A DNA stretch of 64,000 nucleotides from Cladocopium goreaui (taxonomy: Eukaryota > Sar > Dinophyceae > Suessiales > Symbiodiniaceae), in NCBI GenBank assembly GCA_947184155.2, contig CAMXCT020006496.1, positions 1 to 64,000 of the forward strand, in the 5' to 3' direction. Position 1 is the first letter of the stretch. Every line of letters starts with the position of its first letter. Shown in pieces: positions 19,887 to 28,644 of the stretch. A program made the translations under genes and the position numbers. The notes under the pieces were generated by a model, which saw only the letters and a list, made by a program, of their open reading frames with translations, was not told where the DNA came from and did no database searches.

Positions 19887-20370
19887 GCATTCGCGACGTG
19901 TTGCGACTGTGTGTTTGTGAGTAAGTAATACGCTTCCTGGGTCCGGTATTGACCTTGTAGCGTGTTTCGGTTCCTTACTCCGGTTACCTCTACTCTCCCA
20001 AGCGGTCCTGCGTTTCGCGGTGTCCCCGGTGTATGTTTCCTATTGGAAACTCGGAAGTTTTGAATCTACTTCCAAATCGTAAACCAAAACGACCTTGTAG
20101 GACATTCTTGTTCTACCGGAAAAGGTTTTTTGGGATACTGGAAGGTAAACAGGTATTTGAGGTATGATGGTGTAAATCCCATCCGGTAAAACCACAACTA
20201 CCTGTTTTTCTACTGGATCTTATTTCACCTCTTTCGGAATTTATCCAGTTTTACTGTACAAACAAAACTCTGGATTCCTTTAAATTGTACAGCACTTCAA
20301 TGATGTTTATTTGATATCCGTCACATTTCTCAGTGGATCAATCGGTTAGGGTTGGTGCAACTTTTTTTAG
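19887..20370 (+). repeat. Element 1 repeat A2
   Basis: Second copy of A1, directly abutting B1. A C-rich spacer (20371-20390) separates it from B2. Element 3 has the same arrangement, also with a CCCACC-type start to its spacer. Confidence 0.9.
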
Positions 20371-20390
20371 CCCACCCTCCCACACCTTAG

Positions 20391-20739
20391 GGGGCTTTAC
20401 GACTCGGTGCCATCGGAACTCAAATGGCTGTCGTTAGCCTTGGTGTGCATCCAACCCATTACTCTTTAAAAGAGAATGTAAAAAGGTGGCAGTCCGTTTC
20501 AGCTGTGATGTGTTTCCGATTTCATGTCAACTGCATTCACTTGCTCAGGGTTATATATATAACGCGTTTTTCTGGATATTGTTTATATGTATACCGTGGC
20601 GATAGCCTCACGCTAAGTAAGTGTATACATATTTTGGCGTGGCGTTCTGCGAACTAAATTTGTAGAAAACTTCACGCGAGCGTAGGACTAAGTTTTCCAT
20701 GGGAGGGTTTAGGGTGGGAAACCACGACGTAACTAGCAC
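20391..20739 (+). repeat. Element 1 repeat B2 (right end)
   Basis: Second copy of B1; its final ACTAGCAC abuts the first base of the resumed host ORF at 20740. Confidence 0.9.
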
Positions 20740-21222
20740 ATAATTGTACCGTCCAGTAAAGGACTTACGCCTGAAATGTGGAAACAGACAGCCACCTTGT
20801 GCCCGCTTGATTGGCCGTCCAATTATAGCCTTCTGAGATTGTGGCACACGCCCAAAAGCTTCCACCAATATGCTGCTCAACTCAAGCAACAAGTTCAACA
20901 TCAACATATGTTCACCCATTGGGAAGTCAATCGCGCTAAGCTAGCCAGCAGAGTGGTGTTCCAACGACCAGCTTATTATGTACCGGAACAGACTTTGCAA
21001 CAGCAGGTACGAGAGCGCGTCTTCCCTGATCGAAAACTACGCAAAAGAGTACCGGATATTGACATAGCTGCGTTCGACGCCACATGCAACGAAGTACGTC
21101 GCTTGGCTGCAATAAAAGAAGCAGAGCACCCGGTCTCCTTTGCCATTGGGAATAGCTGGAATGACACTCTCCGAGCAGACAAACGCCATCATCTTGAATA
21201 CACTCAACGGAGTCAGACATAA
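20740..21222 (+). CDS. 3' part of the interrupted host ORF
   Basis: The base after element 1 starts a codon in phase with 11152-12183 and the frame stays open for 160 residues to TAA at 21220-21222. It is Gln/Arg-rich and probably helical (FHQYAAQLKQQVQHQHMFTH; ATCNEVRRLAAIKEAEHPVS). A diverged, broken copy lies inverted at 26306-26760, and the conservation of its protein sequence (LRLWHT-KSFHQYAAQLKQQ) shows this is a real, multi-copy gene family. Function is unknown. Confidence 0.65.
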   Translation: MIVPSSKGLTPEMWKQTATLCPLDWPSNYSLLRLWHTPKSFHQYAAQLKQQVQHQHMFTHWEVNRAKLASRVVFQRPAYYVPEQTLQQQVRERVFPDRKLRKRVPDIDIAAFDATCNEVRRLAAIKEAEHPVSFAIGNSWNDTLRADKRHHLEYTQRSQT

Positions 21223-22379
21223 CCCTCTTTCTTTTCCCTCCCCTACCCTCCTGGGTCGCACCTCTCGTTTCACCTCTTTGTCTTTCTGTTTTATCTATGT
21301 CCCTGCTCTGGCCCCCCTAGTCCGCTCGGTTGGGCCCTTTTTGCTCCGGTCGGGACCTATTAGCGGCTCCTCTCTTCCGGCTTGTCGCGTTTTGGTTTGT
21401 GCTGTTCACTTGGGTCTGTTTGGCCACTGGTGCATCTGTCCATAGACGTGGCAGGTGCATTGGGGTCTTACTTTCCCTGTGTTATGGTTCGAGCTTAGTA
21501 TTTGTACTGGTGTGTCTGTCCATAGACGTGGCAGGTGCACTTGTACTCCTAATTCGGCTTTTTTGCTCGTTTCTTTCTGCTGCTTGCCCCTCCTTTTTTC
21601 TGTCCTCTTGTCTTTTCGCCTTGCTCTGGTCCTGCGCAACTTGCCTTTCTACTGCTGTGTTTGTGCTGTCCTCCTTCTCCTTGTCTGTCTTGTGCCTCTA
21701 CTTGTGTTGCCCGGTGGTGCTCGTGTCTTTGTGCTTTCGTTGGTGCTGCGGGCCTGTTGTCTCCTTTGGTTTGGTGCTCCTCGCTGTGCTTGTGCGGGCC
21801 TCGGTGTTTCCCGTGTTGCCTGCCCCCCCTTGCTGTGCTTCCTGCCTCTGCCTTTCTTGCCTCCCCTGCCCCGCGTGTAGTCTCTTTTCTGCTCTGGTCC
21901 AGCTCACACTCCTGTGTGCTGGTGCCTCCCTCGGAGTATCTGGTTGCAGCTGTGACGGCTCTGTTGCCCTGCTTTCTGGCTGGGAGTGTGGTTTAGCTTT
22001 GCTTTCCCTCCGTCATGCGGTTCATGGCAACAAAGGCTCCTGGCCCTGTGTGGGGTTTTCACCCTCTACACCATGTTACTGGTGTCGTCGGGGAGCTTAG
22101 TTCGGCCACACTGAGGTATTCACCGTGATGATGATCCAGGCACATTTTAGACTCCGCTAAGCTGCACTGTTACTATTCTAATGTGATGTGTGCAGCCTTC
22201 TCCGCCCTGTCTTCCTCTGCCTTCCCGGCACCCCCTCCTTTGGTTGCCGCTCGGTCCCTGTGTCCTGTTGTTCCTTTGGTGGCTTTTCCGTCTCTTCCCT
22301 TTTTCTGCTTGTGGCTTTTTTGGGCCTTGTGTGCTTCCTCTGCTCCCTCTGCTTTGCTGCTCTCCCTCGCTCTTACTTT
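21223..22379 (+). other. Pyrimidine-rich non-coding stretch
   Basis: After the host ORF stop the plus strand is strongly T/C-biased for about 1.1 kb. Long frames here translate to Leu/Cys/Val/Ser strings explained by the base bias. The only structure is the repeated hairpin listed separately. Confidence 0.5.
21421..21541 (+). repeat. Hairpin repeat, copies 1 and 2 of 3
   Basis: CTGTCCATAGACGTGGCAGG with flanks occurs at 21421-21470 and ~21506-21541, and a third time at 22380-22430. Copies 1 and 3 share about 50 bp (ending GCATTGGGGTCTTA). TGCATCTGTC can pair with GGCAGGTGCA, so each copy can form a short imperfect stem. Confidence 0.75.
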
Positions 22380-22430
22380 TGGCCACTGGTGCATCTGTCC
22401 ATAGACGTGGCAGGTGCATTGGGGTCTTAT
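22380..22430 (+). repeat. Hairpin repeat, copy 3
   Basis: Matches the copy at 21421-21470 nearly completely, in the same orientation and about 960 bp away. Confidence 0.75.
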
Positions 22431-23936
22431 TCAGGCACAAATGAATGGTGAATTGGTAGATTGTTCGTTTGTTGTTTGTTTCTGGTGAGTTTTGTTTGTT
22501 GGCTTTTACACTGAAAAAGAGACACTGACACTGCGCTCTTGTGACCCACTAAGGTGACTCAGGACAGCCGTTTTGCCTCTGCCCGTAAAGGCCGTCCTTC
22601 TTTGGCCTTGCGTGCTGGCTAAATTTTTTCTCTCTGAGGGGCTGATTGCGTCTCTGCCTTAATTCGTTTGATTGTTTTGGGTTCTCCTGGTATGTCCTCT
22701 GGCTGGGTAAGTACTATCGGTCGCTGAATTCAACTGAAGGGGGGCGGTAGTTAGCCGGCCGATGCCATGGACCAGCCTGTGCTGCAGCGAGCTTCACCGG
22801 TGCTTTCCGGTGTTTCTCCCTGTGGGACAGCCTGGGGCGCCCGCGAGCAGCACAAGACTGCCAACATGGTTCGTCATTGGCCAACAAGATGTGGTAACTC
22901 TGCAGCCTGTCTACTCTCTGGGTGAGTGGCAATTCAGCCGTGGTTTTGCTACAATGCTACAATGATTTCTGGTACGTACTGCAACGCACTGCGGGTCCTT
23001 CAGGAACGATGACATCCTGAAATGTCCTGAGCAGTTCTGTAGTTTGTATCCTTGCGAACCGTTTTCCAGACGCTATACTGCGACAGCACTGGTACTGTGG
23101 CAAATGCAATGACAGGTTTTGCACTCAAGCGTTTTCTGCATGTTGCTCAGCTCTGCGGATACTGTCAAGTAAGCCGCTGACTGTGACCATACAACGGATG
23201 GCTGCATCTCCCCTATGAAACTAGGGGATGCTCCCCCGTTTGATTGTCGGTGATGGCATGTTTGGAAGCCGCTCCCTGGCCGTCTTGCTTCCTCATTGTC
23301 ATTGCTGTGTCCCCCCTTCAAGGGGGGTTCTGATTTCTTTGACCATTGGATTTGTGATCGCAGCTGACAGTCAAGAGGATGACTACTACGTTCATGAAGG
23401 CCCATTACGAGCTGACCTGAGAGGACTCTGAGAGAGATTTCGTAGTAGCCTGCTTTTGTGTACAGCTAGGCTCATGCTAGGGTCAACCTCCGAGCTGAGT
23501 CTTTATGTCTGCCTGAGCAGCTGCGACACATAATTCGTTTAATTGCATGCTTTTGATAGGGATGCAGTGGATTTTCCACTGCTTCCGTATGCAAATCGAT
23601 TCTGTGGGTGTTTTTGTTTGGGCTCTGGCCCCGTTTTTGTGCCTTGGTGTTTTTGTGCTTTTTGCTTCGCTTTTTCCGCTGGCGAAACGCAAGTCTGGCT
23701 GGGGGATTTGCGGGTCGTCGCTTTTTGTGTGGTTGTTGTTTCTTTGTTTTGGTTCAATCGATTTGCTGATTTCAAGGACTGTGCGTCCTTGTACAGAGTT
23801 TTTGCTGCTTACTCTCATGTAAGGACCGAGCCATTAGCGCGACATCGGCCACACCCGAGGAAAAAAAATGCGGAGAACAAGGCAGAACAGAAATCGGCAG
23901 CAAAGCACCGCCAGCGGTTGCTAAAAGCACCCAAGA
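22431..23936. other. Non-coding stretch, nothing recognised
   Basis: 1.5 kb in which no frame looks like protein and no repeat was found by eye. Confidence 0.4.
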
Positions 23937-24317
23937 GCCGCCAAGCCAGGATGTGCGTTTTCCCACAAGCGTATAGTTGATGAACTTGGACTACTATACC
24001 CTGAAAACCCTGGAAATTTGCGGAAAAACATGGCCAGCGTATATCGTATAGTTGGTTCAATTCGATAAAAGACCTTACTAAAAAAAATCTTTCTTAGAAT
24101 GTGAGCTGACCGGCCAAAATGGATCTCACGCCGCAGCGCAGAGCGTTAGTAGGGTACTAAACCGTCTGGCCCGCAACACCAAAATTGTGCTCTCGCCACA
24201 GCGCGGTGGGTTTAGTTGGGCTCTTTGTTTGCACGCTTATTTTAGAGATTCAATTTTTTGCGTGACGGGGCGCAGCACTTGAGAACCCCGTACGGCCATC
24301 TGAAAGGTTGAAGCGCG
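23937..24317 (+). repeat. Left terminal inverted repeat
   Basis: Pairs with 25301-25688 with few mismatches and small indels, e.g. GCCGCAGCGCAGAGCG against CGCTCCGCGCTGTGGC. Confidence 0.8.
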
Positions 24318-24345
24318 GCTGGATACTTTTATTTGACGCCTCCAC

Positions 24346-24639
24346 ATGGAGCAGTGGAAAGGTGGAAGCCGATGGTGCCAAGCACACACTGCCCTGTGGG
24401 TAGATCTCCTTCATTGGGGCCCAGATGAAAGATTTCCCTCATTTGCAGAGGAAACCAACAAAGCTATATTTCGTTGCTTGCCCCGTCCATGGAACAAAGC
24501 TGAAAAAATTGCAGTAGTGAACTCTTTCTCATCAATGTGGTTGGAAATCAACAGCGCTCTTGCAGCAGAAGGACAGTGCCCATCACAGTGGCAAGCCCAA
24601 CCTCAAGCCTCCACCAAGAAAGATAAACGCGATCTTTGA
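24346..24639 (+). CDS. Small ORF inside the TIR element
   Basis: ATG 24346, 97 codons (LLHWGPDERFPSFAEETNKA; WNKAEKIAVVNSFSSMWLEI). Composition is plausible for protein, but no family is recognised and there is no transposase motif. It may be a captured gene fragment. From 24640 to 25110 no gene is seen. Confidence 0.3.
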   Translation: MEQWKGGSRWCQAHTALWVDLLHWGPDERFPSFAEETNKAIFRCLPRPWNKAEKIAVVNSFSSMWLEINSALAAEGQCPSQWQAQPQASTKKDKRDL

Positions 24640-25110
24640 CCCTCAGCTATGATTGCTGTAGCTCCCCTTTTTTCTTCACTGGAAGATTGGACTATCTACA
24701 CACACACACCGAAAGCCGGTGTGACGCTCGGAGATTTACAGATGCTTCAAAAGCGGCTTGTGGTGTTCAGATTTACAGTTCCTGTGGAGAATCCCGACAT
24801 CGGCATTCCTGCAAAGGGGAATCGTGGATGTTTGCGCTTCCAGACTCCAGACTTGCAGTTGCAAATCCAAGATGAGGATTTGACGTATGTTTAAATCCCC
24901 GCGCCCCATCTTCAATGTTGGACGGAGGCTTAAATGTTGCAGTTTCACCTTTTGAACTGATAGCCATCAAAAAGAAATTTTGCCTCAGGTCACATCCTCA
25001 AATTGGAATTCACTTCTTAGTTGCAATAGCATCAACACACCCTCAACATTGACAATGGGGTCGCAGGGGTTCAGTTTGTGGTTGGCCCTTGTGGGGGCCA
25101 TGCAAGGAAA

Positions 25111-25358
25111 GATGGCCATACTGGGTTCTCAAGCGCAGCGCCTGCCGCGCGTCAACCTTTAAGATGGCCGTACTGTGTTCTCAAGCGCTGCACCTGCCGC
25201 ACTTCAACCTTTACGATGGCCGCACGGAGTTCTCAAGCGCTGCACCTGCCGCGCTTCAACTTTGAAGATGGCCGTACAGGGTTCTCAAGCGCTGCGCCTG
25301 CCGCGCTTCAACCTTTAAGATGGCCGTACGGGGTTCTCAAGTGCTGCGCCCGTCACGC
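25111..25358 (+). repeat. 52-bp subterminal tandem repeat, five units
   Basis: Unit AAGATGGCCGTACTGGGTTC then TCAAGCGCTGCGCCTGCCGC and GCTTCAACCTTT, five diverged copies in a row. One inverted unit is found in the left arm (24260-24317), so the array has expanded on one side only. Confidence 0.85.
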
Positions 25359-25688
25359 AAACAAATGGAATTTGTAGAATAATCGTACAAACAAAGAGCC
25401 CAACTAAACCCACCGCGCTGTGGCGAGAACACAATTTTGGTGTTGCGGGCCAGACGGTTTAGTACCCTACTAAACGCTCCGCGCTGTGGCGTGAGATCCA
25501 TTTTGGCCGGTCGCTCACATTCTAAGAAAGATTTTTTTTAGTAAGGTTTTTTATCGAATTGAACCAACTATACGCTATACGCTGGCCATGTTTTTCCGCA
25601 AATTTCCACGGTTTTCAGGGTATAGTAGTCCAAGTTCATCAACTATACGCTCCGCGCTGTGGGAAAACGCGCATCCTAGCTTGGCGGC
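25301..25688 (-). repeat. Right terminal inverted repeat
   Basis: Inverted copy of 23937-24317. It contains a second CGCTCCGCGCTGTGG motif near its outer end (about 25645-25662) where the left arm has only CACAAGCG. Confidence 0.8.
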
Positions 25689-25943
25689 GGTGCCTGCCAC
25701 ATGTTGACGTCCTCAAAGGCGGTTTCTTCCACAGTAGCTCCTGCCATGCGTGCCTCGGGCAGGCCTCGGTAAGCCTTGGAGCGCCTCGAATGCCAACAAA
25801 CCTGCTTCATCATGGCTCCCAAAACAGGATCCAAAAAACCAGTAGAAACATGGCGGCCAGAAAGGGACCTCGACTGTACAAGAAACAAAGTGGGACGCAG
25901 AGAGAGAAAAAGCATGTATTAACACTTACGCTCATGCTAGTGC

Positions 25944-26154
25944 GTCGCAAATCTGCTTGCACAACCTCTGCGGGCAGCAGCAAAATTCTCCGATGGCTGA
26001 CCCCACTTTTAGGTCCAAATCTGGACCCCAAAACGGGGCCCAAGCAAAGACCTAAAAGAAGGAATTTTGGGGTCCATATTAGGACCCAAAAATGGGGTCA
26101 CCCATCGGAGTATTTCGCTGCTGCCCGCACATGTTGTGCAAGCAGATTTGCGAC
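25944..26154. repeat. Fold-back (MITE-like) hairpin element
   Basis: Left arm from GTCGCAAATCTGCTTGCACA (25944) through GGGCAGCAGC and CCGATGG. The right arm carries the reverse complement, ending GCAAGCAGATTTGCGAC (26154). Stems are ~85-90 bp with few mismatches and a short centre around 26026-26066. The centre contains GGGTCC-type palindromes like those at 39.8 kb. No coding content. Confidence 0.8.
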
Positions 26155-26305
26155 CCTGCAGCTTGAACATGAATGTCAACTCATACCTTTTTCTCTTTGT
26201 GCGGCCCAAGTCCGGTTGCTACTGTAGGGACAGAGGGCACAGGAGACAAAACGGCAAAAGTGAGACAAGAAAACCGAGGGAAGAGGAGAAGGATGGGGAG
26301 GGTCG

Positions 26306-26760
26306 CTACGTCAAACTCCGTGTAGTATATTCAAGGTAGTGTTGTTTATCTGCTCCGAGAGTGTCATTCCAGCTGTTCCCAATTGCAAAGGAGACAGGAT
26401 TAGTTCTCTCTTCTCCTGCGGCATGAAGCCGCAGTTCATTGCATTTTGCCTGAAAGACAACCCTGTCAGTCTCTTGCGTTTTCCTCCGTAATCGCCCATC
26501 GGGGAAAAACCCTTTCTTGCACATGTTGCCTAAGCGGTCGCCTCTGGCACATAATGGGTTGGTCGCTGGAAGAGCACTCTACTCGCTAACCTCGTGCGGT
26601 TGACTTCCCAGTAGGTAAACATGTGACGATGCTGCATTTGCTGCTTGAGTTGTGCAGCATACTGGTGGAAGCTTTTGGTCGTGTGCCACAATCTGAGGAA
26701 GCGGCTCGCATCCGGCCAGAGGAGAGCAATAAGCTTGGTCAGCCGGGGGGGTTGGCCTGC
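26306..26760 (-). pseudogene. Broken inverted paralogue of the split host ORF (C-terminal part)
   Basis: Reading the minus strand from ~26745 gives LRLWHTTKSFHQYAAQLKQQ, then HMFTYWEVNR and ASRVLFQRPTHYVPE, closely matching 20820-21000 on the plus strand. A stop and frame changes then follow, while NPVSFAIGNSWNDTLGADK near the end matches the other copy in another frame. It is therefore a decayed copy in opposite orientation 5.1 kb away. Sequence before ~26760 (minus) no longer aligns visibly. Confidence 0.7.
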
Positions 26761-26769
26761 GCAAACACG

Positions 26770-27089
26770 AGCAAGGACACCTCATGAGGAACCTGCTTGC
26801 CGAATTCCTTCGTGGATTTTCTCTTCGCACCCTAATACTGGGGAGAAACGCGGCAACTTTGCGGGTCGGGTTGTGTATGTTGCCCGGAGTTCAGTATCAT
26901 CCGGTTAAAGAATAATAGTATACATTTAAAACCGGATAAATCCTTTGTTTACATTGGGGGAAGAGTTTCGATTTCATAACTCCAGCAGATTCCCCAAGAA
27001 GGCTGGAGATGCAAAACTTCCGTTTTAGCACAGTTTTGTGCCAGTTTGATGTCTTTAGCTGCGGAGTCTTGCCGGAGTCGGGCGGAGTC
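26770..27089. other. Non-coding stretch left of the SINE
   Basis: About 320 bp with no recognised gene. A TTTACATTGGGGGAAGAGTT motif (~26948) recurs in diverged form just after the SINE (~27271), suggesting an older local duplication into which the SINE inserted. Confidence 0.35.
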
Positions 27090-27110
27090 GATACACCTGC
27101 TGGGACCCCA
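27090..27110 (+). repeat. SINE target-site duplication, left
   Basis: Identical to 27249-27269. Confidence 0.9.
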
Positions 27111-27248
27111 GGCATCCCTGTGGAGTAGTTGGTAGGGCAAGAACGACGCGGGCAGACTACCGGTGGTGGTTCGATTCCCCGCTGGTCCGCAGGTAAGCCT
27201 CAAGTGTGGTGACCAGTCGAAAGACAATGGCGCCGGCCACAAAAAAAA
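27111..27248 (+). mobile_element. SINE with tRNA-like head, A-tail and 21-bp target duplication
   Basis: 138 bp lying between two perfect 21-bp direct repeats (27090-27110 and 27249-27269, beginning GATACACCTGC). It has an A-box-like TGGAGTAGTTGGTAG (27121-27135), a perfect pol III B box GGTTCGATTCC (27168-27178) and ends in eight A (27241-27248). Together these are diagnostic of a tRNA-derived SINE mobilised by LINE machinery. The tRNA head is degenerate (weak T and acceptor stems), so this is not a functional tRNA gene. Composite SINEs are known in dinoflagellates, but I cannot assign a named family. Confidence 0.85.
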
Positions 27249-27269
27249 GATACACCTGCTGGGACCCCA
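27249..27269 (+). repeat. SINE target-site duplication, right
   Basis: Identical to 27090-27110 and follows the A-tail directly. Confidence 0.9.
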
Positions 27270-27324
27270 TTTACAATGGGGAAAGAGTTGAAAGAGTTCC
27301 AACTTTGTGACTTAGGAGTCCAGG

Positions 27325-28578
27325 TGTGGAAATATCCGGTATTTTTGGCTGGTGAGCGAGGAAAGCTTCTGGCTTTGTGCATATTTGGATGAACGAGATG
27401 AAGTGGTACAGTGTGCGAGTTCTGCTTTGGTGGGGCGAGCATATTCTGCTTTGGAGAATTCAATGCTGGCATTCTTTGAGGAAGCAATTTGGAATTCGTG
27501 ACTCCGGTCACCGGAAGAATGCTCGGGTGAGACTACATCAATTGGCCCGACCAATTGAGGTAGTGTCATCTTAGTGTTCAGAATTGTGTTTGGATATTGC
27601 ATTGATATAACATTCGTGGATGCGGTGAGACTGGTATCTGTTGGGATCTGTTTTATGGTAACCATGAATATTTGTAAATAGATGCGAAGCCTGGAGCAAT
27701 TTTCGGACATGTCTTGATGACATTGAGGAGTTCAGGATTGAGCTGAGAACGTTTGCATGCATTTGGAATCAATCTGAATTGAGGACGTTTGAATGCACGA
27801 GTGCATTAGAAGTAATTCAAGAATGGGAACATTTGAATGCAAGTGGAATCGTATGCATAGAAAGTGTTTATGAATTCAAAGAACCTGGAATGGAGTTTCC
27901 AGAAACCCACAGAATTTTTCAGCGAAAGTTGCGTTCTGTGAACTTTACTTTGACGAACCGATTTGAACTTTGAACTTTGGACTAAACTGAGTTTAGAGTG
28001 GCTGCTTTTTTGTAGCTGAGTGTGTAACTGTGAATAGTCGACACGTCGTTTTGAGTTTGTTGGTTGACAGGTTAACATCGAGACGGTGGTTGCCGATGTC
28101 CCTCAATGATGACAACAGACCGAGCACCCGTCATCATAGTGAGATGACAAAAATGGGTTGCCGGTCGTCTGAGGGGGCATGAGCGACCGCAGTGTCGATG
28201 TTGACTATCTCTGGTTAGTTGAAGAGAGTCTTTTTGAGAAAGATCTTCAGATCTTGAACGTTTAAACAATTGTTGCAGTCAAGCTGTATGGTTGCTTTTG
28301 GCTCAAAGCCAAGGAAACTGCAAAGAAGTAGTCTGAGACAGTCACGTGGTTTAGTCCATCTTGCTTGTTTGTTTTGCTTTGGTTCGTGTTTTTTGCTACC
28401 GCACCTCTGAGAGAGCGTCCAAAAGGGGTTGAGCTGTTCCGAACCTGAGAGCTTGTGTGTGGGAACCGCGTTTGCGTAAACTTCGCTGTGCGTAGGTTGT
28501 AGGAACTGCATCTGGGTGTAGGTCCTGGGATTTACGTAGAAAGGATTTTTGAACCAACTTGGGTTTGAATTTTCCGCA
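27325..28578 (+). repeat. Copia 5' LTR
   Basis: 1254 bp starting TGTGGAAATATCC and ending TTTTCCGCA. It lacks a 34-bp palindromic insert found in the 3' LTR and keeps a CG dinucleotide pair (GACACGTCG) missing there. It contains TTTTGGCTCAA at 28296-28306. Confidence 0.95.
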
Positions 28579-28590
28579 TGGTAGCGGAGC
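28579..28590 (+). promoter_or_regulatory. Primer binding site, initiator-Met-tRNA type
   Basis: TGGTAGCGGAGC directly abuts the 5' LTR. It resembles the TGGTATCAGAGC primer site, complementary to the 3' end of initiator methionine tRNA, used by many copia elements. Confidence 0.8.
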
Positions 28591-28644
28591 TGCCAACGTG
28601 CAGCATCCGTTGTAGTCAAGTATCCTTGCAGTAGTGTAGTTGCA

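Larger units (their letters stand above)
12184..20739 (+). mobile_element. YR retroelement 1, complete, split direct repeats A1-ORFs-B1-A2-B2
   Basis: Structure read directly: A1 12184-12667, coding region 12706-19516, B1 19538-19886, A2 19887-20370, a 20-bp C-rich spacer, B2 20391-20739. Split direct repeats and the lack of a target duplication are hallmarks of PAT/Ngaro-type tyrosine-recombinase retroelements, which integrate by recombination of a circular intermediate. Contents in order: recombinase, gag with zinc fingers, then a methyltransferase-like + RT + RNase H polyprotein. The repeats are almost identical (one A1/A2 difference noticed, TATT/TACT near 12508/20212), so the insertion is recent. 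Only the recombinase frame shows an apparent shift. Confidence 0.9.
23937..25688. mobile_element. TIR element, ~1.75 kb, non-autonomous
   Basis: Left arm 23937-24317 and right arm 25301-25688 are inverted copies of each other: GTATAGTTGATGAACTTGG on the left against CCAAGTTCATCAACTATACG on the right, continuing inward through the C/GCAAATTTCC, TTGGTTCAATTCGATAAA and GCCAGACGGTTTAG matches. No transposase is present. The innermost arm contains one unit of the tandem repeat expanded to five units on the right. No target duplication could be identified with confidence. Confidence 0.8.

Noticed and set aside
21330-22100. 256-codon open frame rich in Leu, Cys, Val and Ser
   Set aside because: It lies in strongly T/C-biased DNA; the neighbouring frames give the same kind of strings and there is no domain or Met-proximal logic.
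23540-23822. Hydrophobic plus-strand frames suggesting a membrane protein
   Set aside because: T-rich DNA yields Phe/Leu/Val strings in two overlapping frames; no start context, domain or neighbour supports a gene.
27111-27190. Functional tRNA gene
   Set aside because: The B box is perfect, but T and acceptor stems do not pair well and the unit has an A-tail and target duplication, so it is a SINE.
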